From NCBI GenBank assembly GCA_947462335.1, contig OX381708.1:41729377-41793376 (forward strand): 64,000 bases of DNA, given 5' to 3'. Origin of the DNA: Harmothoe impar. Lineage: Eukaryota > Annelida > Polychaeta > Phyllodocida > Polynoidae. Below, piece by piece: positions 12,387 through 24,159 of the stretch; positions within the stretch are counted from its first letter, which is position 1; each line of letters opens with the position of its first letter. The notes beneath the pieces are model-generated. The model searched no databases. It saw nothing but the letters and a program-made list of their open reading frames with translations, and was not told the DNA's origin. A program made the translations under genes and the position numbers.

Positions 12387-13289
12387 TGGTGTTTCGTATA
12401 CTCCAACACTATAGGAAGCACACACTGTCTATGATATAAATATAACACATGTGAACCTTTAGAAATCAGCAAACATTGATCTTCTCGGAGAGCCACTCCT
12501 GCCATGTTGGTAGTCTGGGGTACAAAAGGCGAGCTGCTCTAGTGCTGGGAGAATGGCAGGAATTGGGTCACCGACATTTTCTTACATTCCTACTTGAGCC
12601 ATTAATTTAACCATAAACAAATTCTGCTGATCGAGAGGAAGGGTAATAAATGATAACGTTATGGGGGCATTTGGAAGAAAATAACCATGATCTGAGATAA
12701 TGCTTGGTGGCTTTGTTGCGGAATGGGTATAAATCCAACCGGGCCCGGCCCACGATTATGACTGAGTAAATTAAAACATACATGTGAAATAATTAAGAAA
12801 GTGTTAAAAGTAATTAGAAATTTGCTGAGACACCCTGAATAGGCATCAGCTATTCAAAACATGCCTACATTCCCTTTTTTTTTGGGGGGGGCGGTATATG
12901 GGTCCTCTGCGTGCACATTATGTCATGTCCTGAGTTGACTGTTAACATTATTAGGTCCATTATGACCTATACATATATGGGTCCAGGTGTAATTTCCTTT
13001 ATCACTTATGACAGGTGTCATTGTAGTGATGTATCACCCTCACACTAATGCATATAGCACACCAGGGGGATGTGTGTGATCAGAACAGTCTTACATGATT
13101 CCTATCTAACTTGACATGAAGCTCTACTGAAGATAAAGCCACTGTTTGAAACTCCTATATTTAACTCTAGGTTAAATATCGAAATGCCTCATTCCCGCGA
13201 AACTATTGTATCAATGTATCGGTAATTATGTTATCATAAGAAAACTAAAAGGGTACAAAAGAATCAACGATTGTCCATACATTGCAACG
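12387..13289. other. no gene recognised
   Basis: No coding exon recognised. CCCTTTTTTTTTGGGGGGG near 12871-12889 resembles a similar sequence near 16418-16438 and may be a shared repeat core. Confidence 0.4.
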
Positions 13290-13479
13290 GAATTTCCTAC
13301 TTTCATCACGGCCACCCCACAACCACTACCACGCCCCCATTTCACAACTGAGATCCGTCTACCACTGCCGCCACCATCTTCAAGCATCTCCGACCTACCC
13401 GGTAGTACCGGCACGTCCATGCTTCCTAAATCCACGGTCATCTCATCTATACCCTTCCCGAGTGTGTATTTAGGAACGT

Positions 13480-13630
13480 GACGGCCCCAATGTAATGAAT
13501 GAACGCAGCCTCCCCGTTCACGAAACTGGGACGTCTTGTACGCATGCGTCGGCGTCTAACCCGCGTGCACCGAGTGCGCCTGCGCGGCATGCACGCTGCC
13601 CGTGGTGCATGCCTAAAAAGGGACTGGCTG
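13480..13630. promoter_or_regulatory. CpG-rich patch with NRF1-like words
   Basis: A CpG cluster in an AT-rich region containing TACGCATGCGTCGG, GTGCGCCTGCGCGG and GCATGCACGC, which resemble the palindromic NRF1 site YGCGCAYGCGCR. This could be a transcription start for an alternative lin28 5' exon or for an unrelated transcript. No coding exon could be attached. Neighbouring purine/pyrimidine-skewed DNA at 13660-13960 is low complexity. Confidence 0.3.
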
Positions 13631-14232
13631 TCCTCTCAATGACCCCACGCAGCAAGCCCCCTCCCTCTCCCTCTCGCCCCTCTCCCTCCCTCCCTCCTCC
13701 TCCCCCAGATCCCCATTCATAAGGGAACTGGTGTGGACTGGGGTGGTAGGAGAGAGTGCATGGTCCTTGCATGTTGGCGGGGGGGAGGGGGGGGGGGGGT
13801 GCTCTGTGGTATGTGTACTCTGCTGGGTTAGTAAGGGAAGCAATGGATAGGGCTTGGGTGTGGCGGAGAAGGCATGCCATGGGGACCAGCGTAGATACAC
13901 GTAGAGGCATGCTAAAGGGGGCGGGGCAGTGGTTGGTTGCAGTTTGGTGGGGAGGGGGGGGGGGCATGCAGTTGAAACATTGTAAGTGTGCAAATGCATT
14001 ACCGTAGAAGAATATGACCACCCACCTAGTGCATTTGAGCTTTGTATATTATAGTATTAAAATATTCACATGTACTACAGTATTCATGAACGTATACTGG
14101 AACAGGACAGGCATAGGGAAGGCCCCATGGCACACCCTACAGAAGGATTATGCTCCTGGTAGATTGGTAGACATATCTAACTGTTCAGCTCAATTATATC
14201 AGAAACACCCATGGTCTTCTTCTACAGCCATT

Positions 14233-14256
14233 TACCCCCCCCCCCCCCCCCCCCCG
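14233..14256. repeat. poly(C) run
   Basis: About 23 consecutive C. The surrounding 13960-15100 region shows no gene, apart from a C/T-rich tract at 14740-14990. Confidence 0.9.
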
Positions 14257-15131
14257 TAAAGTTAGAGAATGCACAACATGCATTTCTGCCGTGTTTCCAA
14301 ACAGCCAGAGTGACTATCCACTCCCATTTGATGGGCTCACCAAGCGATCCCCTGTCATATATGAATGTAAATGAACCTGAGCAATGCTGAGATTCAAGTG
14401 ATATGAGAATTGTTGTGGGAGTTCCGTAATTAAATCAGATATAAGATTAGGAAATGACTAACATGGTGTGGATAGGAACTATATACATTTCGTGTGAGCC
14501 ACGTCAATGCAATCAGGCGTCATGCATCTCCATTGAATGTGCACATATGACTTTTAAATTTACTCCTTCCAGCTCTTTCTCTAGCTACCCTACCTATGGC
14601 TGCATACTCTCACATGCACGCATGCATTTGCTGCCAGTTAATTATGCATTTTATTTCTAGACTGTCTAATAGAATCCTTCCTCACTTCCCCATCTCCCGG
14701 GCCCCACCTGAATCATCCTTGCCTCAATCCATGCTTGCCTGCATCGCTCAGTGAATCTTTCCTGTCTCTTCCTTGCTTCCTGCTCAGCCTCCGCCCTCTC
14801 TACCTCCATCCTTGCTTCCTTTCCTCTCTCCCTTCTCCTTCACTTTCCTGATTCTCTTCTCTTCTCCCTCCCAACCCCCCTTCTCCTCACCCTTCCTCTC
14901 CCCTCCTTCTCCTCATTTGCCCTTACTCTCTCATTCCTTTCCTCTCCTATCCCATCCTTATATCCTTGTTATCCCTACCTATCGCTTACTTCATGCTATA
15001 CCTAATTCACTTCATTACCACCAGCATGAAGCAAACTGAATTAGGTAAGGGCTTGAATAATGGTACCAGAAATGTCCTGAAATGTGGGTGAGTTATATTA
15101 ACCACTACTAGCCACACACAGGAGAAGTGTC

Positions 15132-15239
15132 ATGGCGGCTGCCCCTGTTGTAACCCAGGAGGAGGAGAGGGCTGAATGGACGCAGCGTGCTGCGCGCGCA
15201 TCTGCTGCAGTCGTGCACGCTGGGAGAAGCAGGAGGAAT
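15132..15239 (+). CDS. candidate first coding exon, unrecognised (36 codons)
   Basis: An ATG in good context (GTCATGGCGGC) opens 36 codons beginning MAAAPVVTQEEERAEW and ending at a possible donor AAT|GTATGC in phase 0. The reading is Ala/Arg/Glu-rich and lies in a CpG-dense patch (GTGCTGCGCGCGCATC), as expected for a promoter-proximal exon. Lin28's visible exon also begins in phase 0, but the conserved first half of the Lin28 cold-shock domain is not found between here and 23247, so assignment to lin28 is not supported. It could be an alternative 5' exon, another gene's start, or chance. Confidence 0.2.
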
Positions 15240-15927
15240 GTATGCAATCAATGAACAGGAAGGGAATTAATGAATGGAGGCAGCACGCGCCCACAGTGCA
15301 GCAGCATGGCATGCAGACCAGCACACAGATATAATATAGGCAGCACAGCTAGCACTATGGTGTAAAGCACTGCATTACCCCCTCTGTGCTCCATTCACTA
15401 CCCCCACCCCCCCACCCCCCACCCCACACACACCCTCCCCACTCACTCACCTACTCACACATACACAAACACATTCATCCATCCAGACTCAAAAGCAAAG
15501 CACTCGGGATAAATGGCACTGAGCCTCCAGATATGGGTTGCTGTGGGAAAGTGAGAAAAAGGTTGTGGCATAGCCCATAACTGTTTAATGTTCTAGCCTT
15601 TTGTACTATGTAAAAGATAACATGCTATTCTATGATATGCATATCGCTACCATTTGGAATTTTAATGTGCTCCCAGAATGGAGATGGATCAGTTCATATC
15701 TCAATTAACGAGTGTTTAGTAAAATATAGGCGATCATTGCTAGAATCCACCTTTTGCCTTCTATGGAAACAGGCCATTTGCATTCAAATTGTGAGATACC
15801 ACCCAGAGCCAGTCAGCATAGACACACACACACAACCCTACATTGTATTCATGGGTATAACATGAATAGTGAAATACACATAATTTTTGTTGGTTTTTTA
15901 TCGATGGAGTGTGAGAAATATTTATTT
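15240..15927. other. no gene recognised; CCCCA/CACA-rich tract
   Basis: Low-complexity CCCCACCCCC and CACA sequence occupies 15400-15480. The remainder shows no coding exon. Confidence 0.4.
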
Positions 15928-16126
15928 GGGAACGTTCACAAATTACGTCACTGGTTAGGGGATGTGATTCTGGTTGGGGGTAGGGGCGGGTGTTGGGTTT
16001 AGTGACGTACCAGGGGCCATATATATAATTCCATTCGACTGATATTCTCAAAATAATGACAGGGGTAATAGCTAGAGTTTCTTGAAAAATGGTCCAAAGT
16101 AGGTGACGTCATTTGTGAAGGTTCCC
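15928..16126. mobile_element. 199-bp MITE with GGGAAC-GTTCACAAAT ends
   Basis: The left end GGGAACGTTCACAAATTACG and the right end, read inversely, GGGAACCTTCACAAATGACG, match at 18 of 20 positions. Flanks are TTATTT and TTATTA. A decayed relative is at about 3760-3860. No coding capacity. Confidence 0.7.
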
Positions 16127-18003
16127 TTATTACACAGTGACATGAGCCTGCATGTAGATGTGTGTAGGTGCTGGAGGAGAAGCAGCGGCAACACATGATG
16201 CAGGTGAATCATTGGCAGCTCCCGGTGTCCTTAAGTGACCTGGTGCTTGTCAATACAGGAGGAGGCATTCCATCTGCAGCATCTGCTCCCCCATGCTGTC
16301 CTCAGGCATGCTATCTGACAGAGGCTTATTAAGGGTTTAACATGTTAACACCTCATACTATGGTCTTCCATTACGGACATGGGATAAATTGTGAATGATT
16401 ATGGCTCTTCATATGCCCCTTTTTTTTGGGGGGGGGGGTGCCTACCTCAGAAGGGATTATTATAGCGATGGATTACATTTGAATTTCGGTCTTCTAGAAA
16501 TTGCCCGATATTAGCATTGAATTCAAATGGATTGTCTAACTGCGCACCTTTTGTATAAGTCACTCTCTGTGTCCTTTGACCTCTGCCACCCTGCACTTTC
16601 ATTATTCTTGCTATTCCTCTGCTTGTCCTACCAACCACTCCCTCCTGAGGCTGAAGCAGCATGGCGTATATTTGTATTGCTGAGTGGTGTCTGCTGAGCT
16701 TGTCTCCATGTTGGCTCCAAATGTTCCACCAACAACCTGTTGTATCTGCCACTTTGCCGCGGTCATTGACCTCCGGATCTATCCATCCATAGGAAACTCT
16801 CGAGACCCAGTTATTCTAAGTTATTTAATATGCGCATGGATCATTGCTTTGGATGGAAGCTGAGGTCTAATAGGGTTAATTACTAAAACTAGGGATACCC
16901 TTGGGGGTTTGTGACACGTCAATTTATGATCTGCACATAATAGTGTATGACATGTCTGTATAATAATATACAAGCACACGTCTCAGCATAACCCAAATAA
17001 CAAATGGAACTCATGATCCTCAGGTCTGCATTGCTATTACCCTGTCACATCTCTCATGCATCCAAACCCTGATGACTGCCACCTCATATGAACCCCTCCC
17101 TCTCCACTTGCTTATACATGTACATTGTACAATTAGTACTCTCTTTCCCCCTCGATCCATCCAACTCTTCATCTACCCCCTCCTCTACCTCTCCCCCATC
17201 TCCTCCCCCATAGACACCAAGCCCTCTCCTGATACCCAAACAGTAGTGATGTTGTCAGCCTACTCTAGGTCACCTCATTACCCTGGTTGTTATGATGTGA
17301 CACTCGTGGGTTGGGGCCTGTCACACGACCCCTCCCCTACCCTTCCATGTACCTTTAGGGTACTGCTGATAGGGGAGGACTGCCTATTAGCATGTCACTG
17401 TCAGTGTCACTGACAGCTTGTATATGGTGGTCATGATCACATAGAAGTCAATATTGAATATCCTTGTTGTGGTCCGACATGACGCGGTAGTACTTGTTCA
17501 TTGTTGTCAGAGGGCGCTAATATTGAGGCTATACTTGATGTACCATACGGACGTTAGTCGTATTATGAAATCCTTGTTATTGAGTTGATGTAGTGTTTGA
17601 ATCGACCGTTCTGGAAATCTGGAAATTAGATAGGAAAGCTCTATGGTGTGTACGATTTATGTATACTTCCTGCTGTTCAAAGTGGGGTTCATGTATAGGG
17701 CATGTTGGGGAAAGTTCATATGGGGAAACAGGAAGTGACCTCAGAAATATTTACACTCGTATATGTACCCACAATGACCTTATGGTTTGACCCCCCCCCC
17801 CTCCTCCTCCCCAGCTCGGGTCAAATGTTGAAGGTTACGAGTCAGGTCAGGACATCGTAGGGGGTGATCGGGCATGGATCTCAGTGGAAATATTGGGTGT
17901 GTTTGCATGCAAACATATATTTATAACCAAGCACTTGAGACTGTGATGTCTCAAATTGTAAATGTGGCCTATTTTAATGGGACTAATAGTAACTATTCCT
18001 TAA
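16127..18003. other. no gene recognised
   Basis: No exon with coding character or conserved domain was seen on either strand. Contains homopolymer runs at about 16418-16438 and 17788-17800. Confidence 0.4.
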
Positions 18004-18074
18004 GGGCGCACTGAACCCACGACGTCATTTGCTTACAAAACTCGGCAGGGCTAGGTCCTCAACTCAGTGCGCCT
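18004..18074. mobile_element. 71-bp MITE with TTAA duplication
   Basis: TTAA flanks both ends (18000-18003 and 18075-18078). The ends are GGGCGCACTGA and the inverse of AGGCGCACTGA. TTAA targets are used by piggyBac and Kolobok elements. This is a minimal non-autonomous copy. Confidence 0.65.
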
Positions 18075-18799
18075 TTAAATATGTAGCATTTAAGTGTTAA
18101 GCTTCACATAGGCGTTGGCCCAGATACCTTCCTTCAGTCAATCAGATAGGCTGGAGGGAAGGAACCCCCACCCCCCGCACACACACTAACCCTTCTGGAC
18201 AGCCCTACCAAGGCCAGATCAATAAGTACTTAAATTTAGGCCGATATGCCGCACCCACTGCAGAGCCCCGTGGCCATTGGTCAGTATTGGGGTCACGTGG
18301 GCGTCTCTAGATGTGGCCTAGTTCTGGGACAACCAGGGTGAAAGCGGCGGCTCGTTGTGGTGCACGGCGATCTTATGGCAACAGGCTTATTCCTTCCTAT
18401 ATGACCACTATGGTCGGCATATATATACATTTTAATATTATTAACATGCATCTTAATCTATACCAATTTATATGCACTGCATATTGTTGTAATCGAGCAC
18501 AAAATCGGGCAGCGTATGCCGGTTACATTAGCTTAAATCAAATTTAGAGTGAGTAGTATATGGAATTGTTCCGTTGTCTCGGGCGGTGGGGTTATAGAAC
18601 AGGATGGGATCAATGTTTTATATGCTGACCATTGAATAAAGAAACCGTATCGGTTGTAATCATTTCTAGCATATAATGGACATTACTTCAATACACCTTA
18701 TCAAGTAGGATCGTAGATGGATTAAGATAATCTCCGACTTGGATCATTGGTAGATCCGGGGGGGGGGGTGACGTGAAAATTAAAAGAAGAATTCTTAAT
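18075..18799. other. no gene recognised
   Basis: No coding exon, RNA gene or element ends seen. Confidence 0.35.
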
Positions 18800-19690
18800 G
18801 TCTCTGCCTTTTGAGCTCTCTCTTTGGCTCTCCGTTGGCTCTCCTCCCAAGTCCCTGCGACATGAAGTCATCCTGGCCCTCCAACCTCCCACACGTCCTC
18901 CCACGGCCCCATCCCTTTAGTCTGCTGAGGTCCAGCACCTCCTTCCAGGGTTCCTATTCCTCCTCCCAAGGGCCCACCCCTCATCCTGGGCCCCCTTCTA
19001 TTCAATCTTCTTGGCTCAGCCTTCATTCCTAGGGCACCCTTCATTCTCCTGGGCCCCCTGTCTCTGGCCTCAACTCTATAAATAATAGAGTCTGGGCAAA
19101 CTTGTGTGACAACTTGTTTGACAAACTTGTCAGTTGAACAATCGAATCTTGTACACCAGTCCCTGTACACAGCCTGCCAGGAAGTCACAATCTAAATTAT
19201 AGCAGTTTGTCAAGTGCCTTTTGTAGCACTTGTGGCGGAAAATGGAACTGGAGCCCGAGACTACCCAGCCTCGATCACCCAGGCCCTATACCCCAGTCCA
19301 TCTTCAGTCCCTTCTCTCCCATCCCCTACCCTACTTACACCTGGGATCGTAGTCATGTGGGTGTATGGCCTTGATGCCTAGTCCCTTGGTATGCAGGCAT
19401 CCTAGGAACTTGTCTCTCTACCATCACATATTCTCTCCCCTCCTACAACCGCTCACTTTCCCATGTCTGCTGTCCTCCCCTCCCAGCCCCCCACCCCACT
19501 CCCACCACACACACACACCTGTGTCCCCCTCCCTGTTATGTCCTGGGTGGGATGGGAGCCCCAAGAAAAGGGATGGGCCCAAGGAGAATGAAGAGGAGGG
19601 ACCTCAAGGAGAATGAAAGGGTGGGAGCCCTAGGAATGAATGGGAGGAGGGGGATAGTCTCCAGCCTCGGACCCCAGCCGGACAAGGTTA
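18800..19690. mobile_element. foldback-like element with iterated GGGCCCAAGGAGAATGAA arms
   Basis: The left arm (about 18830-19075) repeats the inverse of GGGCCCAGGAGAATGAA and GCCCTAGGAATGAA. The right arm (about 19540-19670) repeats them in direct orientation. Open frames across the arms read as repeated Gly-Pro-Arg-Arg-Met motifs and are not genes. The arms flank about 460 bp of single-copy spacer. End positions are approximate and no target duplication was identified. Confidence 0.55.
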
Positions 19691-19999
19691 CATACGCTCC
19701 ATGTCTCTCCCCCTTCTCTCTTCTGCCCTCCTTCCCTTTAAACCCGCAGGTCTCGGTACCCCTCCAGCGGCAGTCGGAGTGGAGTCGGGACAGGTATTCA
19801 GCGCTATATATAGGGGCACTGGGCCTTTAAATGTTCATCCCACATTCTCAATTTCTCTGGATCCACAATATATGCCCTTCCTTGAACTTGAAGTTGAATT
19901 CTTTTTTTAATTTATACTGGAAAATTACAGTACCCTAGGCATGTCTTACAAATAATCCAGTTCCAATGTCCGATATGAACATACAAGATATAAAGCATA

Positions 20000-21558
20000 G
20001 GGTTGATTCAGGTAAAGTGGGACACCTAAGCCATACTCTGACTTTATGTGCCATTTACACATTTGGTACATATAGTAGAAAATGTCAAACACATCAAATA
20101 GTTTCAGTATTTATTCCTTTAAACCAAAATATAAAAGAATTATTAAATACCTTAGCCAATGTGGCCTAAATAGCCCATTTCTTAGAGATGCCATTTTAAA
20201 ATTGAAGCATCCCACTTTACTTGTATTTTTGGTAAAGTGGGACACTTGCTTCATGTAAAGTGGGACAATTGATAAGAATTGACCCCCATGCTTTATAATC
20301 CATATGACAAAAATGGTAAATGTCAATTTTTGAAGGTGAGATATATATTTTGATGGACTACATTAAAAACATTAAGGAAATCTATGTAGGGTCCTTTACA
20401 GGATGAATCAAGTACACAGAGTATAAACGTAAAACTGCCAAAATACTGTGCATCTAGGCTTAACTTTGGACAAGGCTACACTACATTATGTTATATTTGT
20501 ACCCTAACTGAATCTCTATCCTCAAATTATTTTACATAGTGCTAAATAATGTTATGCACAATTATAGAGCTCATACTCTTAATTTTCAGCATCTAAAATG
20601 AAATGTTTTGTTAATGAGGTAGTAATGCAGGAGCATTTCAGGGGCATATTAATCACTATAAATGACTGTGAATGGCAATAATTTCTATAAATCGTAAGAA
20701 AGTGGTATTGGTTAATGATTTCTATGGTTTTAGCCTCAATGTATATCAAATACCAATTCTAAATGAATTTGCTACATATTTTACCGTTTAACATCATAAT
20801 GCATGATTAAAAATCATTAAAGTTAAGAAATCTCACAATAATTATCTAAATTATGATGGAAGTCAATGGTTCGCTGATGGAAGTCAATGGTTCGCTCATT
20901 TAAATAATGATCATCAGTTAAGTCACTTGATAAACCACAATCTGTAGCACTAACAAAGCCCTATTCTGGCTGTTATACTTAATACTTTGGTATCATTTAC
21001 ACAACTAAGTATTGTAATGAAATCTTCTATGATATTTCTTCTCATTATAAATCAAAATATGGGCATATCGGGTAATGCTACTCTGAGAAAGGGGATCAAT
21101 ATAGCGTCCCACTTAACCTGAATCTGCCTGTCCCACTTTACCTAACACCTTCAGCTAAAGTGGGACACTTGCATTTAAGGCCTCAGTGTACTTCATTTCC
21201 ATATCTGACTAATAAAAAAAGATCAAGATGTAAAGAAGCAATATATGCATCTAATATTTACATACATATTGAAATATCATGTTACTATTCTTAGTACCAC
21301 TACTAACAAATAATTTTACCATTTCTTATGTACTTCCAAATTTATAGCGGCAAAAGCTCTCCATCCATATCATGTCGAAATTTAGAAGGTATAATTACCT
21401 CTGAACTTTGGTGACATGGGTACAATTAAGAGGGGTCAAACATATATTTCTAAGAAAAAAATAAAATTTTACACCCAGGAAAGAAATCAACCCCTAAAAA
21501 TGGCCTTAATGTTAATTGTCCCACTTTACCTGATGTCCCACTTTACCTGAATCAACCC
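20000..21558. mobile_element. 1.56-kb element, TA duplication, iterated GGTAAAGTGGGACA
   Basis: The terminal repeats run GGGTTGATTC...AAAGTGGGACA, 25 bp and identical at both ends. TA flanks each side (19998-19999 and 21559-21560). The GGTAAAGTGGGACA core of the terminal repeat recurs inside in both orientations, for example near 20232, 20256, 21110, 21129, 21153 and 21519. The interior is AT-rich and has no transposase frame. The same design and terminal length occur at 37083-38052. Confidence 0.88.
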
Positions 21559-21560
21559 TA

Positions 21561-22043
21561 AGTGCATAATGAGTCCTTATGGGCGAGTTATGTTACATTT
21601 ATTGGTACCAGATGTGGGGAAATGTACCAGAATGCCAAATTTAACTTATTTCTTTCCTGAATTATTTCTAAGCATCTTTTATCTATGAAGAAGTATTTAC
21701 CAAGAAATAATTGTGTTCTCAAGTTTAGAATATCAAAATTGCCATGTACATGTACATGTACATGAATATTCATTTAATACCCACTACCATGTTAATTAAT
21801 TAATTTCTTTATGATGCATAGCTCTGCTATAAGATCGTTGTCTCCAGACATTGTTGTCTCCATTATTATGTTCTGTGACAAACCATCCTGACAATCACCA
21901 AAGCCACAAATAGGCCTATACATGTACCCATGTCCATTCCGACTGACACGAGCACTTGTCACCCGACCAGAACATTGACAGGAACATGGGTCCACCAAAG
22001 GATAATGAAGGCCATTTCTACCCACAAGGTCATGTCATGATAA
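21561..22043. other. no gene recognised; (GTACAT)n at about 21744
   Basis: A short GTACAT repeat lies near 21744-21762. No coding exon identified. Confidence 0.4.
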
Positions 22044-22196
22044 ACCTTTAAGTGATGCATACTGCTTTATTGCACTATGCCCATTTGTCGTCATGATGTA
22101 TACATGCAGCCCTGGCGAGAAAGTCGTAATGGATGCATTCGTGCATCATAACGAGTAACTCGCCATGGCTACATCCATGCATCATGCTGACCCTAT
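22044..22196. repeat. GAGTTACTCGCC/ATGCATCATGCTGACCC palindromic repeat, copy 1
   Basis: A dispersed near-palindrome: ATGATGTATACATGCAGCCCTGGCGAG on one side pairs with GAGTAACTCGCCATGGCT...CATGCATCATGCTGACCC on the other. Related copies lie at 31814-32058, 33920-34260 and about 40103-40180. No coding capacity. Confidence 0.65.
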
Positions 22197-23247
22197 AGTG
22201 TTGATACATCAGACCATGGACATAGTTTTAGTTGCACATCAACGCAGTGTTCGGCCCTAATTGTCTCTTCCCATGAGCAGGTTAGGCTGTTGTACCTCTC
22301 AATCATATTGTGTGGGCATTTCGCAGAGACGTAGGAAGGGGGTTATGTAGTGAACTCGCTCATTATTATATTCTTCTTCCTTAATTTCCTCCCGATAGTT
22401 TTCAACTTGTCATAGCACATTGTATAAGAAAATACATGATTCAAGATTATATTTCTGTAAATGATTTACCTGGCAATTATTATGATAAATACTCACTATG
22501 CGTTAAGAGCACTAAAAAATCCTGTTTCTTCTTTTTACCCATCCAATGATGATGGCACTGCACAGTCTATAATACGGAGTAGGCCTATGGTAAACGTGCT
22601 CTTATTTCGAAAGGTCAATTCCTCGTTATTATAGCCGTGCATATAGGCAATCCAATGTTTGTTACCTAAGGGAATACTCGTACTACATTCGATCACATTT
22701 ACCGTTAAAATTGCAGTTGAGTGCAGCTGTAAAAGAAACACTTTACTGTTTGTTACTAGACAGAGAGAGACAGTTACTGCGCAGTACTCTTGCTGCCACC
22801 TGGTGACTGCTGTATAAACTAACAGCAACCACCGCTTAAACTACCGGTAGTCCTTTCTCTGTGGATGAATATGGGTTTTGTTTCATCAGTATTACTATGA
22901 AAACTGACCTTTCCGCTCCTTGATAAAAGGGATGCAATGGGCGATCTCCTATGTGAGGGTAAATAGAAACCCTACCGGTTTGGTACACTTGTATTGAACA
23001 ATTACATACAGGAAGAGGGCCAAATGTTAAGGGAAATTTTCAGACAGACTGTCCATTCTAATGCCGATAGGCTATACATATATATCGTGTGGGGAGGGGG
23101 ATCCTATAATACTTTTCAAGAAAATATGCGTATATAATTAATGAATAACTTTTCAATTAGAATGGCTGAGAGTAGCTGCTGACTCATATTCAACCTAAAT
23201 ATTACGAAACAAGTTCACTAACCATGTTATCATCCTTGTTCCTTCAG
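22197..23247. other. lin28 intron, 3' part
   Basis: Intronic by position, ending in CTTGTTCCTTCAG just before the lin28 exon. GCAGAGACGTAGGAAGGGGG at about 22325 looks like a solo end of the hAT-like family at 11670. Nothing else recognised. Confidence 0.6.
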
Positions 23248-23420
23248 TCTGTGATCCAGATGACGGGTTTCCGGTCGCTCGGTGAAGGTGAGGAGGTAGA
23301 GTTTGAATGTAAACCCTCCGATAAGGGCATAGAAGCCACCTTCGTCAGCGGTCCCCAGAGCTCGGACTGTAAGGGCTCTGACCGCCGCCCCATGGGCAAA
23401 AAGAAGTACAAGAAAATTAG
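23248..23420 (+). CDS. lin28: lin28 exon: cold-shock domain C-terminal half
   Basis: The acceptor TTCCTTCAG precedes it and the donor AG|GTAAGC follows. The exon begins in the codon after the position where vertebrate LIN28 has its DVFVHQ strand, so the exon border matches the vertebrate one. Confidence 0.93.
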
Positions 23421-24159
23421 GTAAGCAATTAAAGATAAACACTGCACTAAGTAGGCCTACAGTGTATAGTCGGGTACTCAAAGTTTGGACGAGACTGTCC
23501 TAGGCCATTGTTTACCCTAAGAGAAATGTGATTCATCAGTATTGGTATTGTGAGAATTTACATTACTTTCAATCAATAAATATATCAGTTAAATTATACT
23601 TTCATTTGGTTAATTGCCATGAAACTAACATGGAATTAACTGTCACAACACTGCTCAACTTCAAGGGTCAATAGTAAGATGACTTAGGCTTAAACCTTCA
23701 AAACGATGTAAATAATCCCCCAGACTGTATGCTGTTAGATGAAGGCTGTATGGTACAAGTGACTGAATGTGTACCATACTATCCTCAGTCGTATATATAT
23801 ACTAACGTGCAATCTACCACTGTTATTTCTGTCGAAAACAAATAAAAACCCTAAATGGTTCCTTCTGTTCCTTTATAACCAGGTGCTACAACTGTGGGGA
23901 CTTTGGTAACCACATCGCTGCCAAGTGTCCGCACGGCCCACTCCCCAAGCGGTGCCACTTCTGCAAAGCCGAGAACCACCTCATAGCTGACTGCCCTCAA
24001 CGGGAGCAAAGTAGAAGTCAGAGAGACTCAGACTCAGGGGCAGACACGCCTGGCCTTGGATCCTCCAATGGGGGTGAAGGCAGTGCAAGTCCTGACGAGG
24101 GTGGAGCTGGAAGTGGAACCGAGCCCGCGGCAGAAGCGACACCCTCAGTGGCCTCGTGA
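23248..24159 (+). CDS. lin28: Lin-28, 3' two coding exons (5' end outside window)
   Basis: Lin-28 is a cytoplasmic/nuclear RNA-binding protein. In other animals it binds the let-7 precursor terminal loop, blocks its maturation and promotes undifferentiated fates. The visible coding sequence joins 23248-23420 and 23883-24159 (GT-AG, phase 2) and gives 149 residues. First comes the second half of the cold-shock domain (QMTGFRSLGEGEEVEFEC to SDRRPMGKKK), then a basic linker (KKKYKKIR). Two CCHC zinc knuckles follow (CYNCGDFGNHIAAKC and CHFCKAENHLIADC), then a Ser/Gly/Glu-rich tail ending ATPSVAS. The order cold-shock plus paired knuckles is unique to Lin-28. The first half of the cold-shock domain, with the KWFN and FVH RNA-binding motifs, is absent, so earlier exons must lie more than 23 kb upstream or outside the window. 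Exon 1 of this segment begins in phase 0. Confidence 0.94.
23883..24159 (+). CDS. lin28: lin28 terminal coding exon: two zinc knuckles and tail
   Basis: The acceptor is CTTTATAACCAG. The first base completes an Arg codon with the previous exon. It encodes both CCHC knuckles and a 50-residue low-complexity tail. The stop is TGA at 24157-24159. Confidence 0.94.

Noticed and set aside
13518..14021. 167-codon minus-strand frame, longest open frame in the window
   Set aside because: Crosses several G/C and purine runs; composition is low complexity and no domain is recognisable.
15132..15239. Assignment as lin28 exon 1
   Set aside because: Phase fits, but the required cold-shock exon between it and 23248 is absent; kept only as an unassigned candidate.
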